A stretch of DNA of 64,000 bases from Gordonibacter massiliensis (ex Traore et al. 2017) (GTDB lineage: Bacteria > Actinomycetota > Coriobacteriia > Coriobacteriales > Eggerthellaceae). Of this stretch, positions 33,206 through 43,185 are shown in pieces; position 1 is the first letter of the stretch, and every line of letters starts with the position of its first letter. A model generated the notes under the pieces. That model saw only the letters and a program-made list of their open reading frames with translations, was not told the DNA's origin and did not search any database. The stretch is taken from the NCBI GenBank assembly GCA_900170005.1, contig LT827128.1, positions 3,220,168 to 3,284,167 of the forward strand, read 5' to 3'. The translations under genes and the position numbers were made by a program.

Positions 33206-34603
33206 ATGGCTAATTCTCTGAAAACCATGTCGAAAGTCTTGACGGGAAGTGTTGTCCTGAAGGGCATTGGTGCCGCCTTGGAGATTGTCGTGCAGGTGTT
33301 CATTACCCGGAGCATGGGCGTTGCGGGATACGGCGATTATTCGTTCTATATCAGCGCAGCCGACCTGGTCTTCTGGTTCCTCTTTTCGGGTATCATCAAA
33401 TGCAACGTTTACTACCTATCGGATGGGGCGACGACTCTCTCCTCCTTTAAAAAGAAATACTACGGATTCTTTGTGGCGCCTATTTTTATCCTGTTCGCAA
33501 TTGCCGCAATCCTTTTCGGGTCGGTACTATTTCTTTTGGCCGATCTCATCCTTATCGCCCATGTGTTCCTTTTCGACTGGAGCAGCCAGTTTTTGGCACG
33601 TGGAAAATACTCAGTCTCTTTGTCCGGCGAATACATCATCGGGCGGCTTGTGTTGATGGTTCTGGTCATCGTCCTCCATTTCGCCCATGCCATGACTATC
33701 GAGACCCTGCTGATCGCCTACCTTCTGCAGATCATCATGGTAGATGTGTTCTTTCTGATCAAGCGCAAGACGCTACCCATCTCCCAAAAGACGCTGAACG
33801 AACCCCATGTTTCTCTTCAGAAACTCTGGCGGTTCCAGGAGACGGATATCGTGACCTCCCTGATCGGCCAAGCGCCCGTCATCCTCCAGTACATTGTTAC
33901 GGATGCGTTTTCTGCGGGCCTCGTCAGCATCGTCGCGCTGATCCGCAAAGTGGTGAACTTCTTCTCGGGTCCAACCGCTAAGGTCTTCCTCCCGGAGTTC
34001 GCCAAGCTATCCAAAGAGGGAAACAAAGAAAAGGTCAAGGAATTCTATCAGGCCATCGTTCGGATCCAGATGCTTTTTGTGAGCGTCATGGCTGTTCTTT
34101 TGTTGGGATGTCCCAAATTGGTCTTGTCTGTGTTCAGTCCTGATTTGGAAGCCTACACGGGCGTCTTCCAGTTGGTGAGTTTCGTCTTCTTGCTGACGGC
34201 TTCCATGGGACCCGCTGGCGGTCTGCTTCAGATGTCCGGCCATGAGAAGGCCGTGAGCTATGTGAAATATATCGCCGCCGCCGTCATGATCGCGATTTGG
34301 TTCCTCCTGTCAAGCGTGGATTTGTTTGTGCTGTATGGCATTTGCGCCGAACTCTTGATCGAGACCGTCATCTACTATGTGTTGGTCTGTAAATTCTTTT
34401 CCGGCCTGCCTGTGCCCGTCGTCACATACATTCGCATTTGGGTTCCCTCCCTCCTGACGGTCATCATCCTTTTTGGGACGGGCTTTGGGGAAACGTGGGC
34501 AGGTCTGGTTGTGGCCGTTGTGTTGGTGGGGGCCCTTCAATTGGCCATCGAAGCAAAGTCCGGAATCTTTTCTTGGCTGGTCAAAGGGGAAAAAGATGCG
34601 TAA
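33206..34603 (+). CDS. Wzx-type oligosaccharide flippase
   Basis: This 465-residue protein has 12 to 14 hydrophobic segments of the MOP/Wzx group. The N-terminus (TMSKVLTGSVVLKGIGAALE, VFITRSMGVAGYGDYSFY) is characteristic of polysaccharide flippases. It moves lipid-linked repeat units across the membrane for the polymerase encoded just upstream. The gene overlaps the pyruvyltransferase-like gene by eight bases. No motif is missing. Confidence 0.88.
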   Translation: MANSLKTMSKVLTGSVVLKGIGAALEIVVQVFITRSMGVAGYGDYSFYISAADLVFWFLFSGIIKCNVYYLSDGATTLSSFKKKYYGFFVAPIFILFAIAAILFGSVLFLLADLILIAHVFLFDWSSQFLARGKYSVSLSGEYIIGRLVLMVLVIVLHFAHAMTIETLLIAYLLQIIMVDVFFLIKRKTLPISQKTLNEPHVSLQKLWRFQETDIVTSLIGQAPVILQYIVTDAFSAGLVSIVALIRKVVNFFSGPTAKVFLPEFAKLSKEGNKEKVKEFYQAIVRIQMLFVSVMAVLLLGCPKLVLSVFSPDLEAYTGVFQLVSFVFLLTASMGPAGGLLQMSGHEKAVSYVKYIAAAVMIAIWFLLSSVDLFVLYGICAELLIETVIYYVLVCKFFSGLPVPVVTYIRIWVPSLLTVIILFGTGFGETWAGLVVAVVLVGALQLAIEAKSGIFSWLVKGEKDA

Positions 34604-35708
34604 TATCGCGATATTTGGGTGGTATGGGCACCGAAACTTAGGAGACGAGTGGATTTTTGAGGCAGCGAAGGGGCTATTGGATCGTTTCGGCGGTGAGTAT
34701 ACGCTAACGATTTACGGCGATCCCTATTGCATCCATGACGAACATGCTGTCCTCCATACGCGAAACATCAAAAGCATCCTGAAAGATGCTTGGAACTGCG
34801 ACGCTTTTTTTTACGCGGGTGGCGGCGCTTTTCCGACAAAGAACAACCTGAAAATCCTGTTCTACGTTCTTGTGAATGCCATTTACCGACTGCGCCATAA
34901 ACCCGTCATCTGTCTTGGCCTAAGTGTTGAATCGTTTCATTTTGAAAGTCTCCTGACCCGTAGGCTGCTGAAATGGTTTGCTGCGACATCAAGCTTGCTG
35001 TCGGTGCGAGACCAGTCTACCTTCTCCGAATTCAGCCGCTTTTTTGACGCCCGGCCTGCCCAGCTCCTGCTTTCTCCTGACACGGTCTTTTCATGGGAAG
35101 GGAAAAGGGGGCAGGCGCCTGCGGGAACGTACGGCATCGTGGCCTTGGCAAATCTGTTCCACCGCGTTTCGGATGACGGCCGGCAAATGCGAGCCTTTGC
35201 GGAAGCGATAGCCGTCGTGTTGGGAAAACTCGAAGAAAGCGGGTATGCCATCCATCTGACCGCCTTCTGCGAGCAAGACGAGGAAATCAACCGCATGGTG
35301 CAAACGATGCTCCCGGAAAAAACCACTTGGGTTCACGATTACAGCGAAACGGACGATCAGGTCTTCGGGCTTGCCGAGAATGCCTCGTTCGTAATAGGCA
35401 TGCGCTTTCATTCCCTTGTGTTGGCGCAAAAGGCCAAGCGTCCCTATTTTGCGATTTCGTACGCCTCGAAGTGCAAGGGCTTCATGCATGACATGCATAT
35501 GGATGCCTATCAAGTGGAGTTCGGCACAGGTGAAGAAGAATACCTCTGCAAGAACATTCCCTTGGATCCGGATGAAATGTATCCCCTCATCCTGGAAATG
35601 CTTCGGGATTCGGATGCAGTGAATGAGCAGTTGGAAGAAAACGAGCGAACCATCATGGAAGGCGTAGCACGCCTAGAAGATGCCTTCGCGCAGGTTTTAT
35701 CGGAATAA
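34596..35708 (+). CDS. Polysaccharide pyruvyl transferase family protein
   Basis: This 370-residue protein of the CsaB/WcaK pyruvyltransferase family begins [20 protein letters not shown], the typical N-terminal motif. It later shows [27 protein letters not shown] and the C-terminal [20 protein letters not shown]. Members add ketal pyruvate to sugars, giving an acidic group that wall-binding domains can recognise. The ATG at 34596 follows AAGGGGA inside the flippase end. A T8 run at 34805-34812 is a possible slippage site. Confidence 0.82.
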   Translation: MRNIAIFGWYGHRNLGDEWIFEAAKGLLDRFGGEYTLTIYGDPYCIHDEHAVLHTRNIKSILKDAWNCDAFFYAGGGAFPTKNNLKILFYVLVNAIYRLRHKPVICLGLSVESFHFESLLTRRLLKWFAATSSLLSVRDQSTFSEFSRFFDARPAQLLLSPDTVFSWEGKRGQAPAGTYGIVALANLFHRVSDDGRQMRAFAEAIAVVLGKLEESGYAIHLTAFCEQDEEINRMVQTMLPEKTTWVHDYSETDDQVFGLAENASFVIGMRFHSLVLAQKAKRPYFAISYASKCKGFMHDMHMDAYQVEFGTGEEEYLCKNIPLDPDEMYPLILEMLRDSDAVNEQLEENERTIMEGVARLEDAFAQVLSE

Positions 35709-35737
35709 CCGAGTTTGATTACAGGGTGGGAGTGAAG

Positions 35738-36772
35738 ATGCTGGTACGCTCGAAAGCGCCGTTGCGGCTCGGCTTGGCTGGAGGGGGCACGGATGTGGCA
35801 CCCTATTGCGACCTGTACGGCGGCCTCGTTTTGAATGTCACAATTGACAAATATGCCTATTGCACGATCGAACAGAGCGATGCGATAAGCGGTATCACCT
35901 TTCATGCGGTAGACCGCGGGGAACGGGTCGAATCTCCGGCTGTGGAGCGGTTCGAGCTCAAAGGGGAATTGCTTCTGCATAAAGGTGTGTACAACCGTAT
36001 TGTCGAAACGTTCAACGGGGGTCGCCCCATTCCACTCAAGATGACAACGTACTCCGATGCCCCAGCGGGCTCAGGTCTCGGGTCTTCCTCCACGATGGTC
36101 GTGGCAATGATTAAGGCTTATGTGGAACTGATGAACCTGCCGATCGGCGATTATGAAATCGCCCATCTGGCCTATGAGGTGGAACGGAAAGACATCGGGC
36201 TTTCGGGAGGGAAGCAAGATCAGTATGCAGCCACGTTCGGGGGATTCAACTTCATCGAACTCCTGACGGACGGCAACGTCATCGTGAACCCTTTGCGGAT
36301 CAAGAAATGGGCCCTGAACGAGCTGCAGAATTCCATGATCCTTTACTTCACCGGAACGTCTCGGGACAGCGCGAAAATTATCGATGAGCAAATCAAAAGC
36401 ACCATGGACAAGGAATCAAACGCGATTGAAGGGATGCACGAACTAAAAGAATCCGCCATCCGGATGAAGCACTGTCTATTGAGGGGCGATTTCGACGGCT
36501 TTGCGGAATGCTTGAGGTCGGGCTGGGAAGCGAAAAAAAAGACGTCTTCGGTCATTTCGAATCCTGCGATCGAGGAACTCTATGCGTTCGTCATGGCTAA
36601 TGGCGGGAAAGCCGCAAAAATATCCGGAGCAGGCGGAGGCGGTTTCATGATGATCGTTTGCGATCCTGTCAGACGCTATGAGCTGATCCAGGCCCTCGAA
36701 ACTTACGGAACCGGAACTCCTTCAACTGTTACGTTCGCCGAACATGGCACGCAGGCCTGGACCCTCTATTAG
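35738..36772 (+). CDS. hddA: GHMP kinase, D-glycero-alpha-D-manno-heptose 7-phosphate kinase (HddA-like)
   Basis: This 344-residue GHMP-fold kinase matches the HddA type: [20 protein letters not shown] at the start, the ATP-binding [20 protein letters not shown], and [17 protein letters not shown] at the end. HddA phosphorylates D-glycero-D-manno-heptose 7-phosphate at C1 in GDP-heptose synthesis. That role fits the adjacent gmhA and the hddC-gmhB fusion downstream. The ATG at 35738 has GGGAG about five bases upstream; an in-frame GTG at 35726 is less likely. An A8 tract lies at 36533-36540. Confidence 0.87.
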   Translation: MLVRSKAPLRLGLAGGGTDVAPYCDLYGGLVLNVTIDKYAYCTIEQSDAISGITFHAVDRGERVESPAVERFELKGELLLHKGVYNRIVETFNGGRPIPLKMTTYSDAPAGSGLGSSSTMVVAMIKAYVELMNLPIGDYEIAHLAYEVERKDIGLSGGKQDQYAATFGGFNFIELLTDGNVIVNPLRIKKWALNELQNSMILYFTGTSRDSAKIIDEQIKSTMDKESNAIEGMHELKESAIRMKHCLLRGDFDGFAECLRSGWEAKKKTSSVISNPAIEELYAFVMANGGKAAKISGAGGGGFMMIVCDPVRRYELIQALETYGTGTPSTVTFAEHGTQAWTLY

Positions 36773-36780
36773 GAATGACA

Positions 36781-37437
36781 ATGAAAAAGAGTGCAGAACA
36801 AACCTTGAACGACCTGATCGCCCGCTACTCTCAGCTCGCTCCATGCCGGCCGGATGTTTTGGCGGCGTTCGACATCCTTGCGGAGATGTACCGAAGCGGT
36901 GGACACCATCTTCTGGTCTGCGGAAATGGAGGAAGTGCGGCAGACAGTGAGCACATCGTGGGCGAGCTGATGAAGACCTTCAAAATAAAGCGATCCGTGC
37001 CCGATGCATTCAAGGAAAAAGCCTCCGCCATGTTGGAAGAAAAACGGGCAGAACAGCTTTGCAGCAATCTCGAAGGCGCCTTGCCGGCTATCTCGCTTGT
37101 CAGCCAATGTGCGCTGTTCACCGCCTTCGGCAACGACAAGAACGCATCTTACGTGTTCGCGCAGCAGGTATTTGGATACGGGTTGCCGGGAGATGCGCTA
37201 CTGGCGATCAGCACGTCGGGCAATTCGGAAAACGTGATCGCCGCTGCCGACGTGGCTCGGATCATCGGCATGAGCGTCATCGCCCTCACGGGTGAAAAAC
37301 CCTCACATCTGTCTGAAAAGGCCAATGTAACCATTCGAGTGCCGGAAACGGAAACCTACAAGATCCAGGAATTGCATCTGCCCGTCTATCACGCCCTCTG
37401 CGCGGCGCTGGAGGCCGAGATGTTCGAAGAGGAATAA
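36781..37437 (+). CDS. gmhA: Sedoheptulose 7-phosphate isomerase
   Basis: This 218-residue SIS-domain isomerase makes D-glycero-D-manno-heptose 7-phosphate, the first step of the heptose pathway. Motifs are LLVCGNGGSAADSEHIVGEL, LAISTSGNSENVIAAA and the zinc/active-site region KIQELHLPVYHALC. The ATG at 36781 has AGGA six bases upstream, while the in-frame ATG at 36775 abuts that site. It follows hddA with almost no gap, so the two are co-translated. Family length is about 190-200; this one is slightly longer. Confidence 0.9.
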   Translation: MKKSAEQTLNDLIARYSQLAPCRPDVLAAFDILAEMYRSGGHHLLVCGNGGSAADSEHIVGELMKTFKIKRSVPDAFKEKASAMLEEKRAEQLCSNLEGALPAISLVSQCALFTAFGNDKNASYVFAQQVFGYGLPGDALLAISTSGNSENVIAAADVARIIGMSVIALTGEKPSHLSEKANVTIRVPETETYKIQELHLPVYHALCAALEAEMFEEE

Positions 37438-37489
37438 AACAAAACGTATCACCGAAGAGACTCACCCCGCAAACGAAAGGAAATGAATC

Positions 37490-40400
37490 GTGGTAAAGAA
37501 CAAGATTCGTTTCTTCTGGTTGGCAGCTATCCTCGTAACCTCGATGCTGCTGGGCATTCCCTTAACCCAGGCGCATGCTGACGAACGGGGTTCACAACAG
37601 GGCTCAATCTCGACGGGTCCGTATTTGACTGAAGCCGAGGCCAAATGTTTCATTGGCTTTTTGTTCAATACAAATGAATTGACAGATGAGCAATTGGCCA
37701 CAAATGACATGTTCAAGCTGATGACAGGTCAGCTGTCGGGCGAGGCGGAAATCCAAGCCGGTTTCCAATTCGCCTCTTTTATGGATGCGCAGCTATCCCA
37801 TACCACCTCTTCTCTGGGCTCCGTTACGGACAAAACATCAGATTTGCTTGTGAAGTATCTCTCAACAAAAGCCGAGGGGGATCTGGCGACAAACATTGTG
37901 AATGAGACGTTCCATGGCATCATCGGGCGGTTCCAGAATTACGTTTACAATGAATATTTGCTAAGCGGCGGAGATCTGCAGGATATGCAGTACGAACATT
38001 TCATGGACACCATGCTTGGTTGGGATACGATCAACAGCATCATCGATATCCCCTCCAAAGTGGAGGAATACAGCAATCGAATTGTGGCTCTGAACAGTGC
38101 CGTTTTTTTCGCTGCCAGCTCAAACCGAGAGGAAATGTTCAAATATTTCCAAATGTACCGGAATAATTTATATGTGAAATATACGATTGGTGAAGAAGAA
38201 TTCAAGTTGATCATGGAAGCCAACGAGCTTTGCAACGAAAAGCTCGTTTTGATCAAGATGCTTGAGCCGACACTTGCCAACTTCCCTTTTCTCGATGACA
38301 AAATGCTGTTATGGGCGACGGATGATCGAATTGCCCTTATGGAAAGGTGGGCCGACTTTTCCTATTTGCTGGAGCAAAGGCTCTGCAAGGCGATCACCGC
38401 CAGCGAATCCGAAGAGTTGAAACTAACGCAAGACACGGAGGTCTGGGGAGCCCTTATCGTAAAGAAGGGGATTTCTAATCCAGATGGCCATAACTTGATT
38501 GTCCACGGAGATCTTATTATCGAAAAGGGGTCATTAGCGTCTTCGGGCGGGCGGATTACCGTTTTTGGCGATTTTCGGCATTCTTCCTACTCCTCTCAAA
38601 CTTATTTGACCGGTGATGCATCCATTTTCGTATATGGAAACGCCGACATCTACTCAATCGCTTTTTACGACCAGGCACGATGTATTATTCAAGGCAGTGG
38701 TGAATTTGAATACATTTACGCCATGGAGTCCAATGCCAACCTTCTGCGTGTTGAAGGAGATTTTGAAGCCGGGCACCACGGAATGACGGACAGTTCAAAA
38801 CCTTTGCGGGCAGGAACAGTTGAAGTATGTGGGGACATGTTTTTGCGGGGCAACACGGAATACCCCCGAGAATGGTGTGGCTACCATAGCGAAGGTACGC
38901 ATAAGACGGTTTTTTGCGGTGATCGCCTTCAGACGATTAAAGGAGGCGGAGGATATTGTCGGCTGCGAAATGTCGAATTTCGCAATCCGCAAATCACATT
39001 TGACGCAACTTGGACTGACTATCAGGCAAGTCCTCTTAGATTGATGGATGATGCGACGATAACCTACAATGGTTATATTGCTTGCGCTTCCCTTGATTTG
39101 AACGGCCATAGTCTAACCATGCCCGGAACGATCTATTCTTACTATGGCATTTCTGTCAAAGCGCGCGAGAAGCTCTCGATAGGCTCATTTGGAATTGAGT
39201 TTAGCGGAACTTCCGTTAGAGATATTCATGTTTCCAACGGAGGAGTGCTCACCGTTACAGGCAAAATAGATAGTTATGATACGGACCTCTCGAATGGAGG
39301 AGCTCTCAATATTTTTGATCCTGATGCTCGCATCAGGTATATATCTTTTTCAAACGGCGGGTATCTTTATGCTGATGGCAACCTAAACATAACGAATCTT
39401 CAAAAGATGAACTCAGAAAAGGATTTGATGCATGTATCTGGCGATTTGTATGTCGACGGAAGCCTTTTCGACACGTCCATGACGGCGGGAACCGTTGAAC
39501 TAGAAGGCAATTTTTCGCGCAACAATCCCTCCACCAACGGTTATCTATGCAAAGGTTCATGTAAAACCGTGTTCTGCGGAGAAGGCGTGCAGAAGGTCAT
39601 GCAGTCTGCCAGAGTGGGCAATGTCGTTAATGCGCATTCAATCGAATCCGATTTGAACATCGCAGATTATTCGCGAAGTCGTTACGTGTGGGATCCGGAA
39701 TACCAGCGCGGTGACCGCTATGTTCAGTTTGCTACGCTTAAGGGCGGCCAGAGCTACTCCGGTTCAGCCGTCACTCCTGATCTCGTTTACGGATCGATTG
39801 ACCTGACGGAAGGAGCAGATTACCTTATCACCGGGATTGCCGACAATACCAATGTAGGAACTGCGCGCGTCTCCCTCAAAGGCGCCGGTGCTTACAAAGG
39901 CACCCTTGATTTGCCTTTTATCATATCTTCAGCAGACATGTCCCAAGTATCCTGTGTACAAATTCCAGAACAAACGTATACGGGTCGCCCTGTCGAACCA
40001 AAACCTGAATTATCCTTCAACGGGTGTACGCTTGTAGAGGGCGTAGATTATGCACTGTCATTTTCGAACAATACCGAGCCCGGCGATGCTTTCGTAACCA
40101 TTACAGGCAAAGGGAATTACAGCGGCATGATTGAACTTCCCTTCCAGGTCAAAAGGAAGGGCTGGTACGATATGGATGGGAAGACCTGCTATTACAGAGA
40201 CGGGGCCCTGCTCACGGGCGAACAGCAGATTGAAGGCAGCCGCTACTATTTCAAAAAGACCGGCGCGCTCATTCGGGGCGCGTGGCTGGACCTTCCGGAC
40301 GGGAGAGCCTGGTGCGGCGCCGACGGGGCCTTTTCGACCGGGCAGCAGATCATCGGCAGCAAGAAGTACCTTTTCGACGAAAGGGGGCGCCAGCGGACGG

Positions 40401-41524
40401 GCTTCGCCGCCATCGGGGGCTCGACGTACTATTACCATCCGGACGGCGGCTTCGCCGCCGGCGAGCGGTGGATCGACGGACGCGGCTACTACTTCAAGAA
40501 GACCGGCGCCCTCGTGCGGAACGCCTGGCTGGATCTTTCGGACGGAACCGTGCGCGCGGGCGCCGATGGCGCCTTCCTCGCCGGGTTCCAGACCGTCGAG
40601 GGGAGGATGTGCCTCTTCGACGAGCGCGGCCGCTCCACCGAGGGCTTCGTCGCCGTGGGCTCGTCGACCTGTTACGTGCGCGACGGGATCCTCCTCACCG
40701 GAGAGCAGAAGGTCGGCGGGAAGACCTACTACTTCAAGAAGACCGGCGCCCTCGTGCGGAACGCCTGGCTGGATCTTTCGGACGGAACCGTGCGCGCGGG
40801 CGCCGACGGGGCGTTCCTGACCGGCGAGCAGACGATCGCCGGCGAGCCGTTCTCCTTCGACGACCGCGGCCGCCTCTTGCAGGCCGAAGCCTCGGAAGCG
40901 CCGCTGCCGCCCTCCGACCCGGTGACGGAGGAGGCAGCCCCTGTCGTGGAGATGCCTGAGCCGGGGGTCGGGGAGGCCGTCGCTTCCCCGGCGGAACAAA
41001 CGCTAGCCGAAGGGCCCGCCGCAGATGTTGAGGACGTCGAGGAGGCCCGCCTCTCGCTCGCCCTGCTGGACGCCGTGACCGGGGAGCGGCTCGAGGGCAA
41101 GTCCTACACGCATCCGGAGCTCGAGGCGCTCGCCTCGGATGGGGCGGAGCCCGTGTCCGTTCTATGCGAACGCGAGGATGGTACCTACGAGGCGCGCACG
41201 GCCGCGGCTTACGTGACGCTTGAGGCGCTGCTCGCCGACGCCGGGCTGCAGGGGGCCTGGAGGGAGGGCGCCGTGCTGCTCGTGGACGGCGGCGAGGGCG
41301 AGGAGGCGTACGCCTTCGAGGAACTATCTCGAGAGGGATGGTTCTACCCCTCCGCGACGGCCGACGCCCTCGTGCCGGACGGGGGGCGGGCGGTGGCGCC
41401 GGTCCTTTGCTTCGCTTACACGGAATCGCCGATTCTTACGACGGCTGAAGACTCTGAAGGGGATAATATAAGTTGTGCGCCAATCGAAAGCCCGTTTTTT
41501 GTCATGATTGGTTTACCCGATTAA
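37490..41524 (+). CDS. Large secreted surface protein with cell-wall-binding repeats (paralogue A)
   Basis: This 1344-residue protein starts at GTG behind AAAGGAAA and has a signal peptide (RFFWLAAILVTSMLLGIPLT, cleavage near AHA-DE). An alpha-helical region follows to about residue 300. A beta-solenoid-like stretch (about 305-735) has phrases such as LRVEGDFEAGHHG and GTVEVCGDMFLRGN. Ig-like segments follow (about 740-885, LVEGVDYALSF, VTITGKGNYSG). Choline-binding-type repeats (about 888-1130) have units such as YYFKKTGALVRNAWLDL and KKYLFDERGR. The last 205 residues form an unrecognised acidic domain. No sorting signal is seen, so anchoring is probably through the repeats. It is paralogous to the protein at 50888-55771. 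Confidence 0.87.
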   Translation: MVKNKIRFFWLAAILVTSMLLGIPLTQAHADERGSQQGSISTGPYLTEAEAKCFIGFLFNTNELTDEQLATNDMFKLMTGQLSGEAEIQAGFQFASFMDAQLSHTTSSLGSVTDKTSDLLVKYLSTKAEGDLATNIVNETFHGIIGRFQNYVYNEYLLSGGDLQDMQYEHFMDTMLGWDTINSIIDIPSKVEEYSNRIVALNSAVFFAASSNREEMFKYFQMYRNNLYVKYTIGEEEFKLIMEANELCNEKLVLIKMLEPTLANFPFLDDKMLLWATDDRIALMERWADFSYLLEQRLCKAITASESEELKLTQDTEVWGALIVKKGISNPDGHNLIVHGDLIIEKGSLASSGGRITVFGDFRHSSYSSQTYLTGDASIFVYGNADIYSIAFYDQARCIIQGSGEFEYIYAMESNANLLRVEGDFEAGHHGMTDSSKPLRAGTVEVCGDMFLRGNTEYPREWCGYHSEGTHKTVFCGDRLQTIKGGGGYCRLRNVEFRNPQITFDATWTDYQASPLRLMDDATITYNGYIACASLDLNGHSLTMPGTIYSYYGISVKAREKLSIGSFGIEFSGTSVRDIHVSNGGVLTVTGKIDSYDTDLSNGGALNIFDPDARIRYISFSNGGYLYADGNLNITNLQKMNSEKDLMHVSGDLYVDGSLFDTSMTAGTVELEGNFSRNNPSTNGYLCKGSCKTVFCGEGVQKVMQSARVGNVVNAHSIESDLNIADYSRSRYVWDPEYQRGDRYVQFATLKGGQSYSGSAVTPDLVYGSIDLTEGADYLITGIADNTNVGTARVSLKGAGAYKGTLDLPFIISSADMSQVSCVQIPEQTYTGRPVEPKPELSFNGCTLVEGVDYALSFSNNTEPGDAFVTITGKGNYSGMIELPFQVKRKGWYDMDGKTCYYRDGALLTGEQQIEGSRYYFKKTGALIRGAWLDLPDGRAWCGADGAFSTGQQIIGSKKYLFDERGRQRTGFAAIGGSTYYYHPDGGFAAGERWIDGRGYYFKKTGALVRNAWLDLSDGTVRAGADGAFLAGFQTVEGRMCLFDERGRSTEGFVAVGSSTCYVRDGILLTGEQKVGGKTYYFKKTGALVRNAWLDLSDGTVRAGADGAFLTGEQTIAGEPFSFDDRGRLLQAEASEAPLPPSDPVTEEAAPVVEMPEPGVGEAVASPAEQTLAEGPAADVEDVEEARLSLALLDAVTGERLEGKSYTHPELEALASDGAEPVSVLCEREDGTYEARTAAAYVTLEALLADAGLQGAWREGAVLLVDGGEGEEAYAFEELSREGWFYPSATADALVPDGGRAVAPVLCFAYTESPILTTAEDSEGDNISCAPIESPFFVMIGLPD

Positions 41525-41615
41525 CATTCAGGTAAAAGGAAAAGCATCATGTGGGGGATCGCCAGAAGATGAAGCCCAATCTGTGGTTGGCCATTGCGGC
41601 AAACAAATGCGCAAA
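40811..41615 (+). repeat. 805-bp duplicated segment, copy 1
   Basis: This segment is almost identical, without indels, to 55058-55862 (offset 14,247). It covers the last wall-binding repeat, the C-terminal domain, the stop codon, the downstream spacer and the first 65 bases of the acetyltransferase reading frame. Identity ends abruptly after 41615. A few substitutions are scattered, for example near 41455 and 41470. Confidence 0.9.
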
Positions 41616-43185
41616 CCATGGCTCTGTGGGTCGAGCAGGCGCAAAAATATTAAAGGGAATCAATCGCGTCTTATTTGCGTGCGATATCGGAATCGGCGTC
41701 AAACTGGACCCATCCACTGTCTTTTATCACGGTGGCTTGGGCTGTGTATTCCATGGTGATGCCGTCATCGGCAAGGAACGCGTCTTCTTTCACCACGTCA
41801 CCATTGGCAGTGCATGGCGGGGTGGAACAAATGAAGAGGGCGTGCCGGTTATCGGAGACCGGGTGATGTTCGGAGTTGGCAGTTGCGTATTGGGAGAGAT
41901 CACAATAGGCAATGACGTGATCATTGGAGCGAATGCGGTTGTGACAAAAGACGTTCCGGACGGATGCACGGTCGCCGGCGTTCCTGCAAAAAATCATAAA
42001 CCAGAGAACGGGGGGGGGGCGTCTAGTTTCATGGAGGCCATCATTCTTGCAGGCGGTTTTGGCACGAGGCTGTCGCACATTGTTTCCGATGTGCCAAAAC
42101 CGATGGCGCCGGTTGCCGGACGCCCTTTTCTAAGGTACCTGCTGGATGACTTGGCTACAACGGGCTTCACACGTGTCGTGCTGGCTGTCGGCCATATGCG
42201 TCATTGCATCGAGGACTATTTTGAAGGGTGCTACCGGGGAATGGATCTCATCTATTCGGCCGAAGACGCTCCCCTGCTGACGGGCGGCGCCGTCAAGAAA
42301 GCACTTTGTCACTGCAGGGGCGAATATGTCTTCGTCCTGAACGGAGACTCCTATTTGTCCGCTCCTTTTGAAGCAATGCTGGTTCAAGCAGAGCGCGATC
42401 GACCGGCTGCTCTATTGGCCGTAAAGGAAATGCATGCCTTTGATCGGTACGGGACCATTATTCTTGGAGGGAGCGGAGATGCCCATCCCCTCCGTATTAG
42501 GCAATTCAAGGAAAAGGAACCCACGGAACAAGGCATGATCAATGCGGGCGTATATTGCCTGCAACGTGAGCTGCTCGATGACATGCCCGATGCCTTTTCG
42601 CTGGAGAACGACTTCTTTGAGAAGTACGTCGGTGATTTGACGCTTGAGGCGTATCCATGCGACGGGCTTTTCATCGACATCGGCATCCCCGAGGACTACG
42701 AACGCGCCCAAGGTCTGTTTCGCGAAAAAGCAAAAACTCGTTGCAAGATTGCCTTCTTCGACCGTGACGGCACCATCAATGTCGACACCGGGCACCTCCA
42801 TGAACCAGACCAGATGGTTTTGATCGATTCGACGGTGGAACTGATTCGCCAAAAGAAGAAACAGGGATACACCATTGTTGTCATAACCAATCAAGCGGGA
42901 ATCGCCAAAGGGTTCTATACGACAGAAGACATGCACCTCTTGCACGACCACATGAACAGGGAACTCGAAAAGCTGGATGCTAAGGTCGACGCTTTCTATT
43001 TCTGCCCGCATCATCCCGACTATACCGGGCCGTGCAGTTGCCGGAAGCCAAAACCCGGCATGATTATGAAAGCCCTGTTTGACTTCGAGGCCTCCCCTAA
43101 AGAGTGCCTGATGGTCGGCGACAAAGAAACCGACATGGAAGCGGCGCAAGCTGCCGGTATCTGGGAGCATGTCCTGATCGGGTGA
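41551..43185 (+). CDS. Acetyltransferase - HddC nucleotidyltransferase - GmhB phosphatase fusion
   Basis: One 544-residue frame contains three units. Residues 1-155 are a serine-acetyltransferase-like hexapeptide-repeat enzyme (GVKLDPSTVFYHGGLGCVFH, VIGDRVMFGVGSCVLGEITI, GANAVVTKDVPDGCTVAGVP). Residues 161-390 are a nucleotidyltransferase (EAIILAGGFGTRLSHIVSDVPKP split here for length, FVLNGDSYL), fitting HddC. Residues 397-544 are a HAD phosphatase (AFFDRDGTINVDTGHLHEP, TNQAGIAKGFYT, CRKPKPGM, MVGDKETDMEAA), fitting GmhB. Units two and three complete GDP-heptose synthesis with HddA and GmhA. The first junction is a G10 tract (42010-42019), and ATG 42031 could start HddC-GmhB alone. The acetyltransferase may O-acetylate the glycan. 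Confidence 0.85.
   Translation: MGDRQKMKPNLWLAIAANKCANHGSVGRAGAKILKGINRVLFACDIGIGVKLDPSTVFYHGGLGCVFHGDAVIGKERVFFHHVTIGSAWRGGTNEEGVPVIGDRVMFGVGSCVLGEITIGNDVIIGANAVVTKDVPDGCTVAGVPAKNHKPENGGGASSFMEAIILAGGFGTRLSHIVSDVPKPMAPVAGRPFLRYLLDDLATTGFTRVVLAVGHMRHCIEDYFEGCYRGMDLIYSAEDAPLLTGGAVKKALCHCRGEYVFVLNGDSYLSAPFEAMLVQAERDRPAALLAVKEMHAFDRYGTIILGGSGDAHPLRIRQFKEKEPTEQGMINAGVYCLQRELLDDMPDAFSLENDFFEKYVGDLTLEAYPCDGLFIDIGIPEDYERAQGLFREKAKTRCKIAFFDRDGTINVDTGHLHEPDQMVLIDSTVELIRQKKKQGYTIVVITNQAGIAKGFYTTEDMHLLHDHMNRELEKLDAKVDAFYFCPHHPDYTGPCSCRKPKPGMIMKALFDFEASPKECLMVGDKETDMEAAQAAGIWEHVLIG
42010..42019 (+). repeat. G10 homopolymer tract at the fusion junction
   Basis: Ten consecutive G lie between the acetyltransferase and HddC parts, encoding Gly-Gly-Gly plus the first base of an Ala codon. 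With 11 G the frame reaches TAG within nine bases; with 9 G it stops further on. HddC has its own ATG at 42031, so tract length could switch between a fusion and separate proteins. Confidence 0.9.
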
